Of a stretch of 64,000 nt of DNA, positions 8,740-18,693 are shown in pieces. The stretch is from Stappia taiwanensis (GTDB taxonomy: Bacteria; Pseudomonadota; Alphaproteobacteria; Rhizobiales; Stappiaceae): the NCBI RefSeq assembly GCF_014635285.1, contig NZ_BMCR01000001.1, positions 682,001 through 746,000 of the forward strand. The letters run 5' to 3'. The translations under genes were made by a program, and so were the position numbers. Within the stretch, counting starts at the first letter, position 1. Each line of letters begins with the position of its first letter. The notes under the pieces were generated by a model. That model was not told the origin of the DNA, did not search any database, and saw nothing but the letters and a program-made list of their open reading frames with translations.

Positions 8740-10416
8740 ATGTCCATCAAACAGAAAATGCTGGTGCTGGTTGCCGGCTCGCTTGCCGCGCTCCTTCTGG
8801 TGCTCGGCGTCCAGACCTACACGTTTTACGGATCCATGATGGAAGGCCGCCGCGACATGGTGCGCTCCCAGGTCGAGACCGCCCATTCTCTGGTCACCAA
8901 GCTGGCGGAGGACGCAAAGGCCGGCAAGATGACCCTGGAAGAGGCACAGGAGGCCGCGCGCGAAACGCTGCGTGTGCTGCGCTACAACGAGACAGACTAC
9001 TTCCTGGTCATCGACTCCAGCCCCGAGCGGGAAGGCTTCGTCGTGATGCATCCCAGCCCCAGCGTCGAGGGCAAGAGCCTCTTGAGCATGAAGGACGCCA
9101 ATGGCGTGGAACTCGTCGTCGGCCAGCTTGAGGCGGCCCGAAAGGGCGGCGGCTATACGGAGTTCGTCTTCCCCCGGCTTGGCGAGACCGAACCCGCGCC
9201 GAAGGTGAGCTACTCGCTGAATTTCGCCCCCTGGCAGTGGACCATCACCTCGGCCCTTTACGTCGATGATGTGAACCAGGCATTCGCGGCGGAGATGACC
9301 CGCACCGCCATGTGGGTGGTGCCGATGCTGGCGCTGATCATCGCCGCCGGGCTTTTCCTGTCGAACAGCATCACCCGTCCGCTGGCGGCGATCACCGATG
9401 CCATGCGTCAGCTCGCCGATGGACAGATGAACATCGAAATCCCGGGTGAAGGCCGCAACGACGAGATTGGCCACATGGCCTCGGCGACCGGTGTCTTCCG
9501 CGACAACATGATCCGCGCGCAGGAACTGTCCGCCGCCCAGGCCGATGAGCAGAAGTCCCGCGATGCCCGCGCCCTGCGCATCCAGTCCCTGACCCAGAGC
9601 TTCGATGAAAGCGCCGCTGCCCTGCTGCGGACGGTGACCGCCTCCGCCGACGACATGGAGCGCAACGCGCGCAACATGTCCGATACCGCCGACGACACCA
9701 ACGCCCGGGCGACCACCGTCGCCTCCGCCGCCCAGCAGGCGGCCGCCAATGTGCAGACCGTGGCATCCGCGACGGAGGAACTCAGCTCCTCGATTCTGGA
9801 AATCGGGTCTCAGGTCTCCAAATCCTCCGAGATCGCCTCGCAGGCCGTTTCCGAGGCCGAGCGCACCAACCATCAGATCCACGGCCTCGCCGAGGCGGCG
9901 GAGAAGATCGGCCAGGTCGTGAACATGATCGCCGCCATTGCCGAGCAGACCAACCTTCTGGCGCTCAACGCCACCATCGAGGCCGCCCGCGCCGGCGATG
10001 CGGGGCGCGGCTTCGCCGTGGTTGCCGCCGAGGTGAAGGAGCTCGCCAGCCAGACCTCGAATGCCACGGAGGAAATCACCGCGCAGATCGGCTCGATCCA
10101 GCGGGAGACGGAAACCGCCGTCGGCGCGGTGCAGTCGATCGGCAAGACCGTCGAGGAAATGAACGCCATTGCCTCGGCCATTGCCGCAGCGGTTGAGGAA
10201 CAGGGCGCGGCGACCGGCGAGATCGCCCGCAACGTGGAAGAGGCCGCGCGCGGCACCCAGGACGTGACCGGCAACATCCTCGGCGTCTCCGATGCCGCCA
10301 ACGAGACCCGGGCGGCGGCAAATGATGTCACCAACGCGGCGACCGCCGTCAGCCGCGATGCCTCCGCCCTGAAAACCGAGGTGGAGCGCTTCCTGCAAGA
10401 TGTGCGCGCCGCCTGA
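8740..10416 (+). CDS. Methyl-accepting chemotaxis protein with single Cache domain
   Basis: The 558-residue chemoreceptor has a first membrane helix at about 8-28 and a periplasmic sCache_2-type sensor at about 30-185, with the family stretch [11 protein letters not shown] and a later VVMHPSP. A second helix lies at about 190-210, a HAMP domain follows ([13 protein letters not shown] onward), and a long cytoplasmic signalling coiled coil is centred on the hairpin tip [18 protein letters not shown] near residue 405. It ends without a CheR-docking pentapeptide. sCache_2 receptors usually bind small organic acids; the ligand here is unknown. It stands alone, away from che genes. Confidence 0.95.
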   Translation: MSIKQKMLVLVAGSLAALLLVLGVQTYTFYGSMMEGRRDMVRSQVETAHSLVTKLAEDAKAGKMTLEEAQEAARETLRVLRYNETDYFLVIDSSPEREGFVVMHPSPSVEGKSLLSMKDANGVELVVGQLEAARKGGGYTEFVFPRLGETEPAPKVSYSLNFAPWQWTITSALYVDDVNQAFAAEMTRTAMWVVPMLALIIAAGLFLSNSITRPLAAITDAMRQLADGQMNIEIPGEGRNDEIGHMASATGVFRDNMIRAQELSAAQADEQKSRDARALRIQSLTQSFDESAAALLRTVTASADDMERNARNMSDTADDTNARATTVASAAQQAAANVQTVASATEELSSSILEIGSQVSKSSEIASQAVSEAERTNHQIHGLAEAAEKIGQVVNMIAAIAEQTNLLALNATIEAARAGDAGRGFAVVAAEVKELASQTSNATEEITAQIGSIQRETETAVGAVQSIGKTVEEMNAIASAIAAAVEEQGAATGEIARNVEEAARGTQDVTGNILGVSDAANETRAAANDVTNAATAVSRDASALKTEVERFLQDVRAA

Positions 10417-10449
10417 TCGGATCAGCGCGACCTTTTCGGCAAACCTGAA

Positions 10450-10475
10450 CCGCCGGCGCCCAATGGCGCCGGCGG
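10450..10475 (+). terminator. Hairpin after the chemoreceptor gene
   Basis: An 11-bp perfect stem, CCGCCGGCGCC (10450-10460) and GGCGCCGGCGG (10465-10475), has a CAAT loop and is followed by TCTCGTTTC. It lies 34 bases after the stop. The T-tract is weak. Confidence 0.65.
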
Positions 10476-10620
10476 TCTCGTTTCGGGCTCTTCGTGGCAT
10501 CGGCCGATTTCGAGGTCGCCCTCGTGCTGTTCGCGCTCGCTCCGCCGCCCGCGCCGGGCTATTGTGCGCCCCTCACCTGACACCCTTTTTCAAAACACAG
10601 AACGAGCGAAGAGGACTGGC

Positions 10621-11754
10621 ATGGACCCGTCGACCGATGACTTGCTGACTGGATTGCTGAGATGGGTTCGTATCGAGACGCACACACCGGATGTGGCCGG
10701 CATCAACAGCCTGATGGATCTGGTGACCCAGGAGGCCGAGGCCTTCGGCGCCACCTGTGAGCGGTTTCCCGGCGCCACCGGCTATGGCGACCATCTGCTG
10801 GTCCGCTCGCCCTGGGGCGATCACAGCCAGCCCGGCATCCTGTTCCTGAGCCATCTGGACACGGTGCACCCCAAGGGCACCATCGACAAGGATCTGCCGA
10901 TCCGCATCGACGGCGATGCCTGCTATGGACCCGGCATCTGCGACATGAAGGGCGGCGCCTACAACGGGCTTGCGGCCATGCGCACCATCACGGCGGCAAT
11001 TGCCGGCGGCGCCCAGGCCCCGGCCCTGCCGATGCGCATTCTCTTCACCTCCGACGAGGAAGTCGGCAGCCCGACCTCCCGGGGCCTGATCGAAGAGCAG
11101 GCGAAAACCGCGAAATACGCGCTCGTCACCGAGCCGGCGCGCAATGGCGGCCATATCGTCACCGCCCGCAAAGGCGTCGGCCGCTTCACCCTGCGCGCCG
11201 AAGGCCGCCCGGCCCATGCCGGCGCCCGTCATTGGCAGGGACGCAGCGCGGTCACCGAACTGGCCCATCAGATCATCGCCCTGGAAGCGATGACCGACTA
11301 TGACCGGGATATCACCATCAATGTCGGCCAGATCACCGGCGGCAGTGGAACCAACGTAGTGCCGCAGCATGCCAGCGCGGAAGTCGACCTGCGCGTGCCG
11401 ACCGTTGCGGCGGCGGAGGAAATGGTCGCCCGTATCACCGGCCTGACGCCGAAGACCCCGGATGTGACCGTCACGGTGACTGGTGGCATGAACCGTCCGC
11501 CGTTCGAGAAGACGCCGGCCATCACCGCCCTGTTCGACCATGCGGCGGGGCTTGCCGCCGAGATCGGTTTCGAGCTGATCGACGAGACCACCGGCGGCGG
11601 CTCAGACGCCAACTTCATCGCCGCCAACGTGCCCACCCTCGACGGGCTTGGGCCCGACGGCGACCATGTGCATACGCTCAACGAGCACATCTACATCTCG
11701 TCGCTGCTGCCGCGGATGCAGCTCATGCGCCGGCTGGTCGAAACGCTCGACTGA
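10621..11754 (+). CDS. M20-family metallopeptidase (carboxypeptidase G2-like)
   Basis: The 377-residue protein has the M20 two-zinc active site: SHLDTVHP with His78 and Asp80, the bridging Asp108 in GICDMKGG, the general base/ligand pair Glu146-Glu147 in SDEEVGS, a further ligand in TEPARNGG, and a late His in HTLNEHI. The dimerisation lid contains GRPAHAGARH. Members cleave C-terminal glutamate or other amide-linked residues from small substrates. The ATG at 10621 follows GAAGAGGA; an upstream ATG at 10564 adds non-family sequence. No signal peptide is seen, so it is probably cytoplasmic. It is convergent with the ugp operon. Confidence 0.9.
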   Translation: MDPSTDDLLTGLLRWVRIETHTPDVAGINSLMDLVTQEAEAFGATCERFPGATGYGDHLLVRSPWGDHSQPGILFLSHLDTVHPKGTIDKDLPIRIDGDACYGPGICDMKGGAYNGLAAMRTITAAIAGGAQAPALPMRILFTSDEEVGSPTSRGLIEEQAKTAKYALVTEPARNGGHIVTARKGVGRFTLRAEGRPAHAGARHWQGRSAVTELAHQIIALEAMTDYDRDITINVGQITGGSGTNVVPQHASAEVDLRVPTVAAAEEMVARITGLTPKTPDVTVTVTGGMNRPPFEKTPAITALFDHAAGLAAEIGFELIDETTGGGSDANFIAANVPTLDGLGPDGDHVHTLNEHIYISSLLPRMQLMRRLVETLD

Positions 11755-11762
11755 CGCCATTC

Positions 11763-11796
11763 CGGCGGCCGCGACACAACGCGGCCGCCGTTTTTT
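11763..11796 (+). terminator. Rho-independent terminator after the M20 peptidase
   Basis: The stem is CGGCGGCCGCG (11763-11773) with CGCGGCCGCCG (11780-11790), a six-base loop and a T6 tract at 11791-11796. It is a textbook intrinsic terminator, just before the convergent ugpC stop. Confidence 0.9.
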
Positions 11797-11804
11797 GGGC
11801 GACC

Positions 11805-12848
<1,044 letters not shown>

Positions 12849-12855
12849 CGGAACC

Positions 12856-13701
12856 CTATTTCTCAGTATCCACGAGGCCCTTGACGAAAAGCCCCTGCAT
12901 GAAGACGACAACGGCGACCGGCGGCAGCATCGCCATCAGTGCGGTTGCCATGATGACCGGCCATTCGGCCACATCGTCGCCGGATGGGAACATCTGCTTG
13001 ATGCCCATGACGATGGTGTTCATTTCCGGCTTGGTGGTGATCAGCAGCGGCCACAGGTACTGGTTCCAGCCGTAGATGAACAGAATGACGAACAGCGCCG
13101 CGATGTTCGTGCGCGACATCGGCAACAGGATATCGATGAAGAAGCGGATCGGCCCCGCCCCGTCGACCCGCGCCGCCTCGATCAACTCATCGGGCACCGT
13201 CAGGAAGAACTGGCGGAACAGGAAGGTCGCCGTCGCCGAGGCGATCAGCGGCAGGATCAGACCGGAGTAGGAGTTGAGCATCCCGAATCCGGCGGCGACC
13301 TCGTATGTCGGCACGATCCGCACCTCCACCGGCAACATCAGAGTGAGGAAGATCAGCCAGAAGAACACCATCCGGAAGGGGAAGCGGAAATAGACGATCG
13401 CATAGGCGGACAGGATCGAGATGGCGATCTTGCCGATGGCGATGCCGAGCGCCATGATGCTGGAATTCATCAGCATCAGCCACACTGGCGAGTTGATGCC
13501 CTGGGACAGCGCCGTGCCGTAATTTTCCAGGAAATGCGATCCCGGAAGCAGGGGCATCGGCGGCCGGGCGATTTCCGGCTGGGTCACCGTCGAGGCGACG
13601 AAGGCCACATAGATCGGGAAACAGATCGCCGCGATGCCGGCGATCAGGCTCAGATGGGTCAGCCAGGTGCCGATCCCGCGTTTTTCGACCATGCCGCTCA
13701 T
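12856..13701 (-). CDS. ugpE: sn-Glycerol-3-phosphate ABC transporter permease
   Basis: This is a MalG-type permease of 281 residues with six predicted membrane helices. The EAA loop, which contacts the ATPase, reads [17 protein letters not shown] (about residues 170-186). The N-terminus is short and cytoplasmic. Its ATG overlaps the ugpA stop in an ATGA arrangement, so the two permeases are translated together as the heterodimeric channel. Function follows from family and from the UgpB-type binding protein two genes upstream. Confidence 0.93.
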   Translation of the reverse strand: MSGMVEKRGIGTWLTHLSLIAGIAAICFPIYVAFVASTVTQPEIARPPMPLLPGSHFLENYGTALSQGINSPVWLMLMNSSIMALGIAIGKIAISILSAYAIVYFRFPFRMVFFWLIFLTLMLPVEVRIVPTYEVAAGFGMLNSYSGLILPLIASATATFLFRQFFLTVPDELIEAARVDGAGPIRFFIDILLPMSRTNIAALFVILFIYGWNQYLWPLLITTKPEMNTIVMGIKQMFPSGDDVAEWPVIMATALMAMLPPVAVVVFMQGLFVKGLVDTEK

Positions 13702-14582
13702 CAGTAATGCACCTTGCGTTCGACGTAGCGGAACTGAACCACCGTCAACAGGCCGACGACGACGAGCAGAACCACCGACTGGGCGGCGGAGGAGCCGAGA
13801 TCCTGGCCGACGAACCCATCCGCGTAGACCTTGTAGACAAGGATCGTCGTCGCCTGCTGCGGCCCGCCGCCGGTGATGGTGTGGATCACGCCGAAGGTCT
13901 CGAAGAAGGCGTAGACGATGTTCACCACCAGGAGGAAGAAAGTGGTCGGCGACAAGAGCGGAAAGACAATGGTCCAGAACCGCTTCCAGAAGCTTGCCCC
14001 GTCGATCGCCGCCGCTTCGATGACGCTGCGCGGGATCGCCTGCAGGCCGGCGAGGAAGAACAGGAAGTTGTAGCTGATCTGCCGCCAGGCCGAGGCAACG
14101 ACCACCAGCCCCATGGCCTCGCCATCGTTCAGCACGTGGTTCCAGTCATAGCCGATGGCGTTGAGGTACCAGGCGACAAGCCCCACGTTGGGGTTGAACA
14201 TGAACAGCCACAACACGCCGGCAATCGCCGGGGCGACCGCATAGGGCCAGATCAGGAGCGTGCGATAGGCGCCCGAGCCCTTGATAATCCGGTCGGCCAT
14301 CACCGCCAGCCACAACGCCGCCCCCATCGACAGGAGGGTGACGGCGGCGGAAAACACCGCCGTGGTCTGGAAGGAGGCCAGATAATAGGGATCGGAGAAC
14401 AGGAATTCGAAATTTCCGAAGCCGACGAACTGCGACTTCAGCCCGAACGGATCAGGAATGAAGGCTGACTGGTAGATCGCCTGCCCGGCCGGCCAGAAGA
14501 AGAACACCGCCGTGACCAGGATCTGTGGCGCCAGCAGGGCATAGGGCAACAGGCGATTGTTGAATACGACGCGTTTTTGCAT
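13701..14582 (-). CDS. ugpA: sn-Glycerol-3-phosphate ABC transporter permease
   Basis: This MalF/UgpA-type permease of 293 residues has six helices and an EAA loop containing [17 protein letters not shown]. The N-terminus MQKRVVFNN is positively charged and cytoplasmic. It forms the transmembrane pair with UgpE. A 165-base gap with a strong hairpin separates it from ugpB, so the permeases are probably made at lower level than the binding protein. Confidence 0.93.
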   Translation of the reverse strand: MQKRVVFNNRLLPYALLAPQILVTAVFFFWPAGQAIYQSAFIPDPFGLKSQFVGFGNFEFLFSDPYYLASFQTTAVFSAAVTLLSMGAALWLAVMADRIIKGSGAYRTLLIWPYAVAPAIAGVLWLFMFNPNVGLVAWYLNAIGYDWNHVLNDGEAMGLVVVASAWRQISYNFLFFLAGLQAIPRSVIEAAAIDGASFWKRFWTIVFPLLSPTTFFLLVVNIVYAFFETFGVIHTITGGGPQQATTILVYKVYADGFVGQDLGSSAAQSVVLLVVVGLLTVVQFRYVERKVHY

Positions 14583-14643
14583 GTCCCGATCACCGGAAGC
14601 GGTCGCGGCGCGCCTGAGCGGGCCGCGCCGGAAAATGGGAAGA

Positions 14644-14676
14644 CGCGCGCCCCGGGAAGCCCCCGGGCCGCGCGCG
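14644..14676 (-). repeat. GC-rich hairpin between ugpB and ugpA
   Basis: Left arm CGCGCGCCCCGGG (14644-14656) pairs with right arm CCCGGGCCGCGCGCG (14662-14676) apart from a two-base bulge. It is placed after the binding-protein gene and before the permease gene, where such hairpins commonly stabilise upstream mRNA or cause partial termination. Confidence 0.6.
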
Positions 14677-14747
14677 CTGTTCTCGGGGCCGCTGGCGTCA
14701 GGCCGGCCGGAGACCGGCCACCGTCAACGGCGATCCCGCGTCCCGCC

Positions 14748-16067
14748 TCAGCGGTTGGCCTGCTCGAAGCGGCGCAGCAGCTGGTTGCCACGGGCGACCG
14801 CGTTGTCGAGGGCGGCCTGGGCCGTCTTGTCGCCGGACCACACAGCCTCCAGTTCCTCGTCGATGATGCCGCGGATCTGGTCGAAGCTGCCGAGACGCAG
14901 GCCCTTGGAGTTGGCCGTCGGCGCCTTGCCGGTCATCTGCAGAATGGCGATGTCGGTGCCCGGGTTCTCCTTGTAGAAACCGGCGTCCTTGGTCTGCTCG
15001 TAGGCAGCCATGGTGATCGGCAGGTAGCCGGTGTTCTGGTGCCAGGAGGCCTGGATGTCGGCGCTCGACAGGAAGTTGAGGAACTCGGCGACGCCGGCGT
15101 ATTCCTCATCCTTGTGACCGGCCATCACCCACAGCGACGCACCGCCAATGATGGTGTTCTGCGGTGCACCCTCGGTGCCCGCCCAGTACGGCAGCGGACG
15201 AATGTCGAAGGCAAAGTCGGCTTCCGCCTTCACGCCCGCGTAGCCGGCGGAGGATTCGGTGAAGAAGGCGCATTCGCCAGCGCGGAAGCGGGCGCCGCCC
15301 TCATTGCGGCGGCCGGCATAGATGAACTTGCCGTCCTTCGCCCACTGGCCCATGGCCTCGATGTGCTTCACCTGAACCGGACCGTTGAACGACAGCTCGG
15401 TGTCGAGGCCGGCAAAGCCGTTTTCCTTCGTCGCAAAGGGCACGTTGTGATAGGCGGAGAGGTTCTCAAGATGCACCCAGCTCTGCCACGCGGTGGTCAG
15501 CGGGCAGCTCGACCCGGAGGCCTTCACCGCATCCATCGCCTCGTTGACCTTGTCCCAGGTCGACAGATCCATGTCCGGATCGAGGCCGGCCTTGGTCAGT
15601 GCATCGCGGTTGACGTAGAGCACCGGGGTGGAGGAGTTGTACGGCAGCGACAGCATCTTGCCATCGGTGGTGGTGTAGTAGCCCTTGACGGCGGCCAGAT
15701 ACGTCTCCGGATCGAACGGCTTGCCGGTCTCTTCCATCACCTCGAACACCGGCTTGATGGCGCCCTTGGCCGACATCATCGTCGCGGTACCGACCTCGAA
15801 CACCTGCAGGATATGCGGCTGCTCACCGGCGCGGAAGGCAGCGATGCCCGCATTCAGGGTCTCGGAATAATTGCCCTTGTGCGAAGCCACGACCACATAG
15901 TCGCTCTGCGAGGCGTTGAACTTCTCGACCTGCTCGGTGAGCAATTCGGCTAGACGGCCGGAGAAGGCATGCCACCACTGGATTTCGGTCGCGGCGTAGG
16001 AAACGCCGGTGCTGCCAGCCAGGATCGTCGCTGCGACGAGACCGGCGAGTGTCTTGCGATGTGCCAT
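14748..16067 (-). CDS. ugpB: sn-Glycerol-3-phosphate-binding periplasmic protein
   Basis: The 439-residue family-1 binding protein has a Sec signal peptide (residues 1-25, cleavage after SYA). The UgpB-diagnostic stretches are IQWWHAFSGRL just after cleavage, QVFEVGTATMM near residue 90 and LPYNSSTPVLY near 140. It captures glycerol-3-phosphate and glycerophosphodiesters for the UgpAEC channel, giving both carbon and phosphate. It is the promoter-proximal gene of the operon. Upstream lies a tandem set of Pho-box-like heptamers, consistent with induction by phosphate starvation. Confidence 0.95.
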   Translation of the reverse strand: MAHRKTLAGLVAATILAGSTGVSYAATEIQWWHAFSGRLAELLTEQVEKFNASQSDYVVVASHKGNYSETLNAGIAAFRAGEQPHILQVFEVGTATMMSAKGAIKPVFEVMEETGKPFDPETYLAAVKGYYTTTDGKMLSLPYNSSTPVLYVNRDALTKAGLDPDMDLSTWDKVNEAMDAVKASGSSCPLTTAWQSWVHLENLSAYHNVPFATKENGFAGLDTELSFNGPVQVKHIEAMGQWAKDGKFIYAGRRNEGGARFRAGECAFFTESSAGYAGVKAEADFAFDIRPLPYWAGTEGAPQNTIIGGASLWVMAGHKDEEYAGVAEFLNFLSSADIQASWHQNTGYLPITMAAYEQTKDAGFYKENPGTDIAILQMTGKAPTANSKGLRLGSFDQIRGIIDEELEAVWSGDKTAQAALDNAVARGNQLLRRFEQANR

Positions 16068-16183
16068 GTTTGTTTAACTCCCAAGGCTCGGGAAACGACC
16101 CGACATGCGGTTGAACTGAGACCCATGACCGGAAGGCCCGGATCATGTCGAACGAAAACGCCCGCATTTCGTATTGTTTTCAT

Positions 16184-16234
16184 ATGAACGCGAAATGTCG
16201 CTCACATGAACATTAAGCGACAGTTCCATGACGT
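16184..16234 (-). promoter_or_regulatory. Tandem Pho-box-like array upstream of ugpB
   Basis: Read on the minus strand there are five heptamers spaced exactly 11 bases apart: ACGTCAT, CTGTCGC, TGTTCAT, GCGACAT and CGTTCAT. The PhoB half-site consensus is CTGTCAT with four-base spacers, which is the same period. The first pair matches best (5 of 7 each). The array lies 117-167 bases before the ugpB start, on the correct strand for that operon. Confidence 0.65.
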
Positions 16235-16344
16235 TCGCAACCCCGGAACGGCAACACCCACACCTCTCCTTCCCGCCCGGCGGCATCACAACCGGTGAAT
16301 GCAGGCGCATTCGCGGATATTCTGGCGGAGAAGCAGCGTGATAT

Positions 16345-16359
16345 ATCGATTAAATCGAT
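16345..16359. repeat. 15-bp dyad just upstream of the phoX Pho box
   Basis: ATCGATT (16345-16351) and AATCGAT (16353-16359) are perfect inverse complements around a single A. It lies five bases before the Pho box, in the position of an extra operator or upstream element. No family is assigned. Confidence 0.5.
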
Positions 16360-16364
16360 GGAAT

Positions 16365-16382
16365 ATTTCATGAAACTGTCAC
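16365..16382 (+). promoter_or_regulatory. Pho box upstream of phoX
   Basis: ATTTCAT, four bases, then CTGTCAC forms two PhoB half-sites with exact 11-base periodicity on the strand of the phosphatase gene, about 87 bases before its start. The second half-site matches the consensus in six of seven positions. Confidence 0.65.
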
Positions 16383-16468
16383 GAACCCACCGCATCAATT
16401 TCCCGAGCGGCATGTGAGCCCGCCAGTTATCCACGCAACCTGAAGCGTGTCCTTGAGGGAGAATGGCA

Positions 16469-18484
16469 ATGACCCGACTGCGCCAGACGGATGATTTCGG
16501 AAACAAGGCCGAGGCTTTCGAAGAGGCCGACAACACGGTGTTGAGCCCGGCCGAAGCGAAAACCTTCGGCGACATCGTCAATGCCCGCTACGGCCGCCGC
16601 GACGTGCTGCGCGGCGTTCTGGGGGTGAGCGCCGTCACTGCCCTCTTCGGCACCACCGCGCTGACCGCAGCACCCGGCACCGCCCGCGCGGCCAACGGCA
16701 GCTTTGCCTTTGCCGAGCTGGAAAGCGGCAATGACGAGCGCCACCATGTCGCCGAGGGCTATGATGCCGATGTGCTGATCCGCTGGGGCGATCCGCTGTT
16801 CGATGACGTCGGGCCGTTCGACCCGCAGAACCAGAGTGCGGCGGATCAGCTCCGCCGCTTTGGTTATAACAACGACTATGTCGGCTTCCTGCCCCTGTCG
16901 GAAGACGGCAAACGCGGCCTGCTTTGCGTCAATCACGAATACACCAACGAGGAAGTCATGTTCCCCGGCATTGGCCGGCAGGACAACAAGGACTTCGCCG
17001 ACATGACCCGGGCGCTGGTGGACATCGAGATGGCGGCCCATGGCGGTTCGGTCTTCGAGATCGCCCGGGACGACGCCGGCAAATGGTCGGTGGTCGCCGG
17101 CTCCAGGTACAATCGCCGCATCAGCATGCTCGACACGGAAATGACCGTCGACGGCCCCGCCGCCGGGCATGCGCGCCTGAAGACCGCCGCCGATCCGGAA
17201 GGCACCCGGGTGATCGGCACCTTGAACAACTGCGCCGGCGGCATGACCCCCTGGGGCACCTACCTGATGGCCGAAGAGAACTTCCACGGCTACTTCTGGA
17301 CCGACAAGCTGAACGCCGACGGCAAGCCGGTGATCGAAGGGCCGCAGGCGGCCAGCCTGAAGCGCTACGGCGCGCCGGGGCGCTGGTACAACTGGGGCCA
17401 GCATCACGACCGGTTCAATCTCGACAAGGAGCCGAACGAGGTGAATCGCTTCGGCTGGATCGTCGAGGTCGACCCGCTGGATCCGGCCTCCACGCCGGTC
17501 AAGCACACCGCCCTCGGACGTTTCCGTCATGAAGGCGCCGAGGCGATCGTCAATGGCGATGGCCGGGTCGTGATCTACAGCGGCGACGATGCCCGCTTCG
17601 ACTATGTCTACAAGTTCGTCTCCAGCGGCACGGTGTCGGACGACCGCGAGGCCAACAAGAAGCTCCTGTCCGAGGGCACGCTGTATGTCGGCCGGTTCCA
17701 TGAAGATGGCCGACTCGAATGGCTGCCGCTGATCCATGGCGAAGGCCCGCTGACGGCGGAAAACGGCTTTGCCAGCCAGGCCGACGTCTTGATCGACACC
17801 CGCCTTGCCGCCGATGCCCTCGGCGCCACGCCGATGGACCGGCCGGAAGACGTCCAGCCGGGGGAGAAGGGCCGCGTCTACATGATGCTGACCAACAACA
17901 CCCGCCGCAAGGAAGGCCAGGAGGATGCGGCCAACCCGCGCGCCGACAACGCCTTCGGCCATATCGTCGAGATGGTCGCCCCACAGGAAGACCACGCAGC
18001 CCGGGAATTCACCTGGAGCATCCTGGTCAAGTGCGGCGATCCGCGCATTGCCGAGGTCGGCGCCCAGTGGGGGCCGGAAACCTCCGAGCACGGCTGGTTC
18101 GCCTCCCCCGACAACTGCGCGATCGACGCCGCCGGCCGGCTCTGGGTCTCCACCGACCAGGGCTCCAACTGGGGCAAGACCGGCAAGTCGGACGGGCTTT
18201 ATGCGGTCGAGACCGAGGGCGCGCTGCGCGGCTCCTCGAAGCTGTTCTTCCGCTGCCCCGTCGGCGGCGAGCTGTGCGGCCCCTACTTCACGCCGGACCA
18301 GAGCGCCCTGTTCCTCGCCGTCCAGCATCCGGGCACGGACGGAACCAAGAACTTCAAGGGCTTTGAGCGGAACTCGACCTTCGAGGATCCGGCCACCCGC
18401 TGGCCGGATTTTGTCGAGGGCATGCCGCCGCGCCCCTCGGTGGTCGTGGTCACCCGCAAGGATGGCGGCAAGATCGGCGGCTGA
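16469..18484 (+). CDS. phoX: PhoX-family alkaline phosphatase (DUF839), Tat-exported
   Basis: PhoX enzymes are calcium- and iron-dependent periplasmic phosphatases that release phosphate from many monoesters. The 671-residue protein has a long leader with a twin-arginine motif, YGRRDVLRG (RR at 43-44), and a hydrophobic stretch ending near AARAAN, so it is exported folded. Family stretches include CVNHEYTNEEVMFPG, NNCAGGMTPWGTYL with MAEENFHGYF, SPDNCAIDAAGRLW and CGPYFTPDQ with FLAVQHPG. An ATG at 16463 exists, but GAGGGAG (16455-16461) is seven bases before the ATG at 16469, so I prefer that one. A Pho box lies upstream and the gene is divergent from ugpBAEC. Confidence 0.93.
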   Translation: MTRLRQTDDFGNKAEAFEEADNTVLSPAEAKTFGDIVNARYGRRDVLRGVLGVSAVTALFGTTALTAAPGTARAANGSFAFAELESGNDERHHVAEGYDADVLIRWGDPLFDDVGPFDPQNQSAADQLRRFGYNNDYVGFLPLSEDGKRGLLCVNHEYTNEEVMFPGIGRQDNKDFADMTRALVDIEMAAHGGSVFEIARDDAGKWSVVAGSRYNRRISMLDTEMTVDGPAAGHARLKTAADPEGTRVIGTLNNCAGGMTPWGTYLMAEENFHGYFWTDKLNADGKPVIEGPQAASLKRYGAPGRWYNWGQHHDRFNLDKEPNEVNRFGWIVEVDPLDPASTPVKHTALGRFRHEGAEAIVNGDGRVVIYSGDDARFDYVYKFVSSGTVSDDREANKKLLSEGTLYVGRFHEDGRLEWLPLIHGEGPLTAENGFASQADVLIDTRLAADALGATPMDRPEDVQPGEKGRVYMMLTNNTRRKEGQEDAANPRADNAFGHIVEMVAPQEDHAAREFTWSILVKCGDPRIAEVGAQWGPETSEHGWFASPDNCAIDAAGRLWVSTDQGSNWGKTGKSDGLYAVETEGALRGSSKLFFRCPVGGELCGPYFTPDQSALFLAVQHPGTDGTKNFKGFERNSTFEDPATRWPDFVEGMPPRPSVVVVTRKDGGKIGG

Positions 18485-18508
18485 CGCCCCCGGACGCGCC
18501 GACCGGAT

Positions 18509-18532
18509 GCCCCGCCGTTTCGGCGGCGGGGC
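18509..18532 (+). terminator. Hairpin after phoX
   Basis: GCCCCGCCG (18509-18517) and CGGCGGGGC (18524-18532) form a nine-base perfect stem with a six-base loop, 25 bases after the phoX stop. No T-run follows, so it may be an mRNA-stabilising element or a Rho-assisted end. Confidence 0.5.
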
Positions 18533-18575
18533 AATCCTGAGCCGGCCAAACTCTTTGCGTGGTCAACGTCAACCT

Positions 18576-18603
18576 TGATTCACAGGTTATCCCGGTGATT
18601 CAC
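18576..18603 (+). repeat. Direct repeat TGATTCAC in the dnaB leader
   Basis: TGATTCAC occurs at 18576-18583 and again at 18596-18603, start-to-start 20 bases, or two helical turns. It lies 91-118 bases before the dnaB start and could be a regulator site; no family is assigned. Confidence 0.45.
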
Positions 18604-18693
18604 GGGCGCTTCACGCTTGCAGGGAATCCCGCGCCACACCCTTCCCTCGCCCGCCCGCCTCCGCTACGAGAGAGGCAGCAGCGAGGAAACGAG

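Noticed and set aside
8517-8750. 77-codon minus-strand frame before the chemoreceptor
   Set aside because: It lies in the AT-rich promoter region, overlaps the chemoreceptor start, and has no family features.
8722-10500. 592-codon minus-strand frame over the chemoreceptor
   Set aside because: Antisense to a complete chemoreceptor; Gly/His/Leu-rich composition typical of shadows.
16427-16435. DnaA-box-like TTATCCACG upstream of phoX
   Set aside because: A single eight-of-nine match without further boxes or an AT-rich unwinding region is not evidence of an origin, even with dnaB about 2 kb away.
16427-18328. 633-codon minus-strand frame over phoX
   Set aside because: Antisense shadow of a clear PhoX protein with no recognisable domain.
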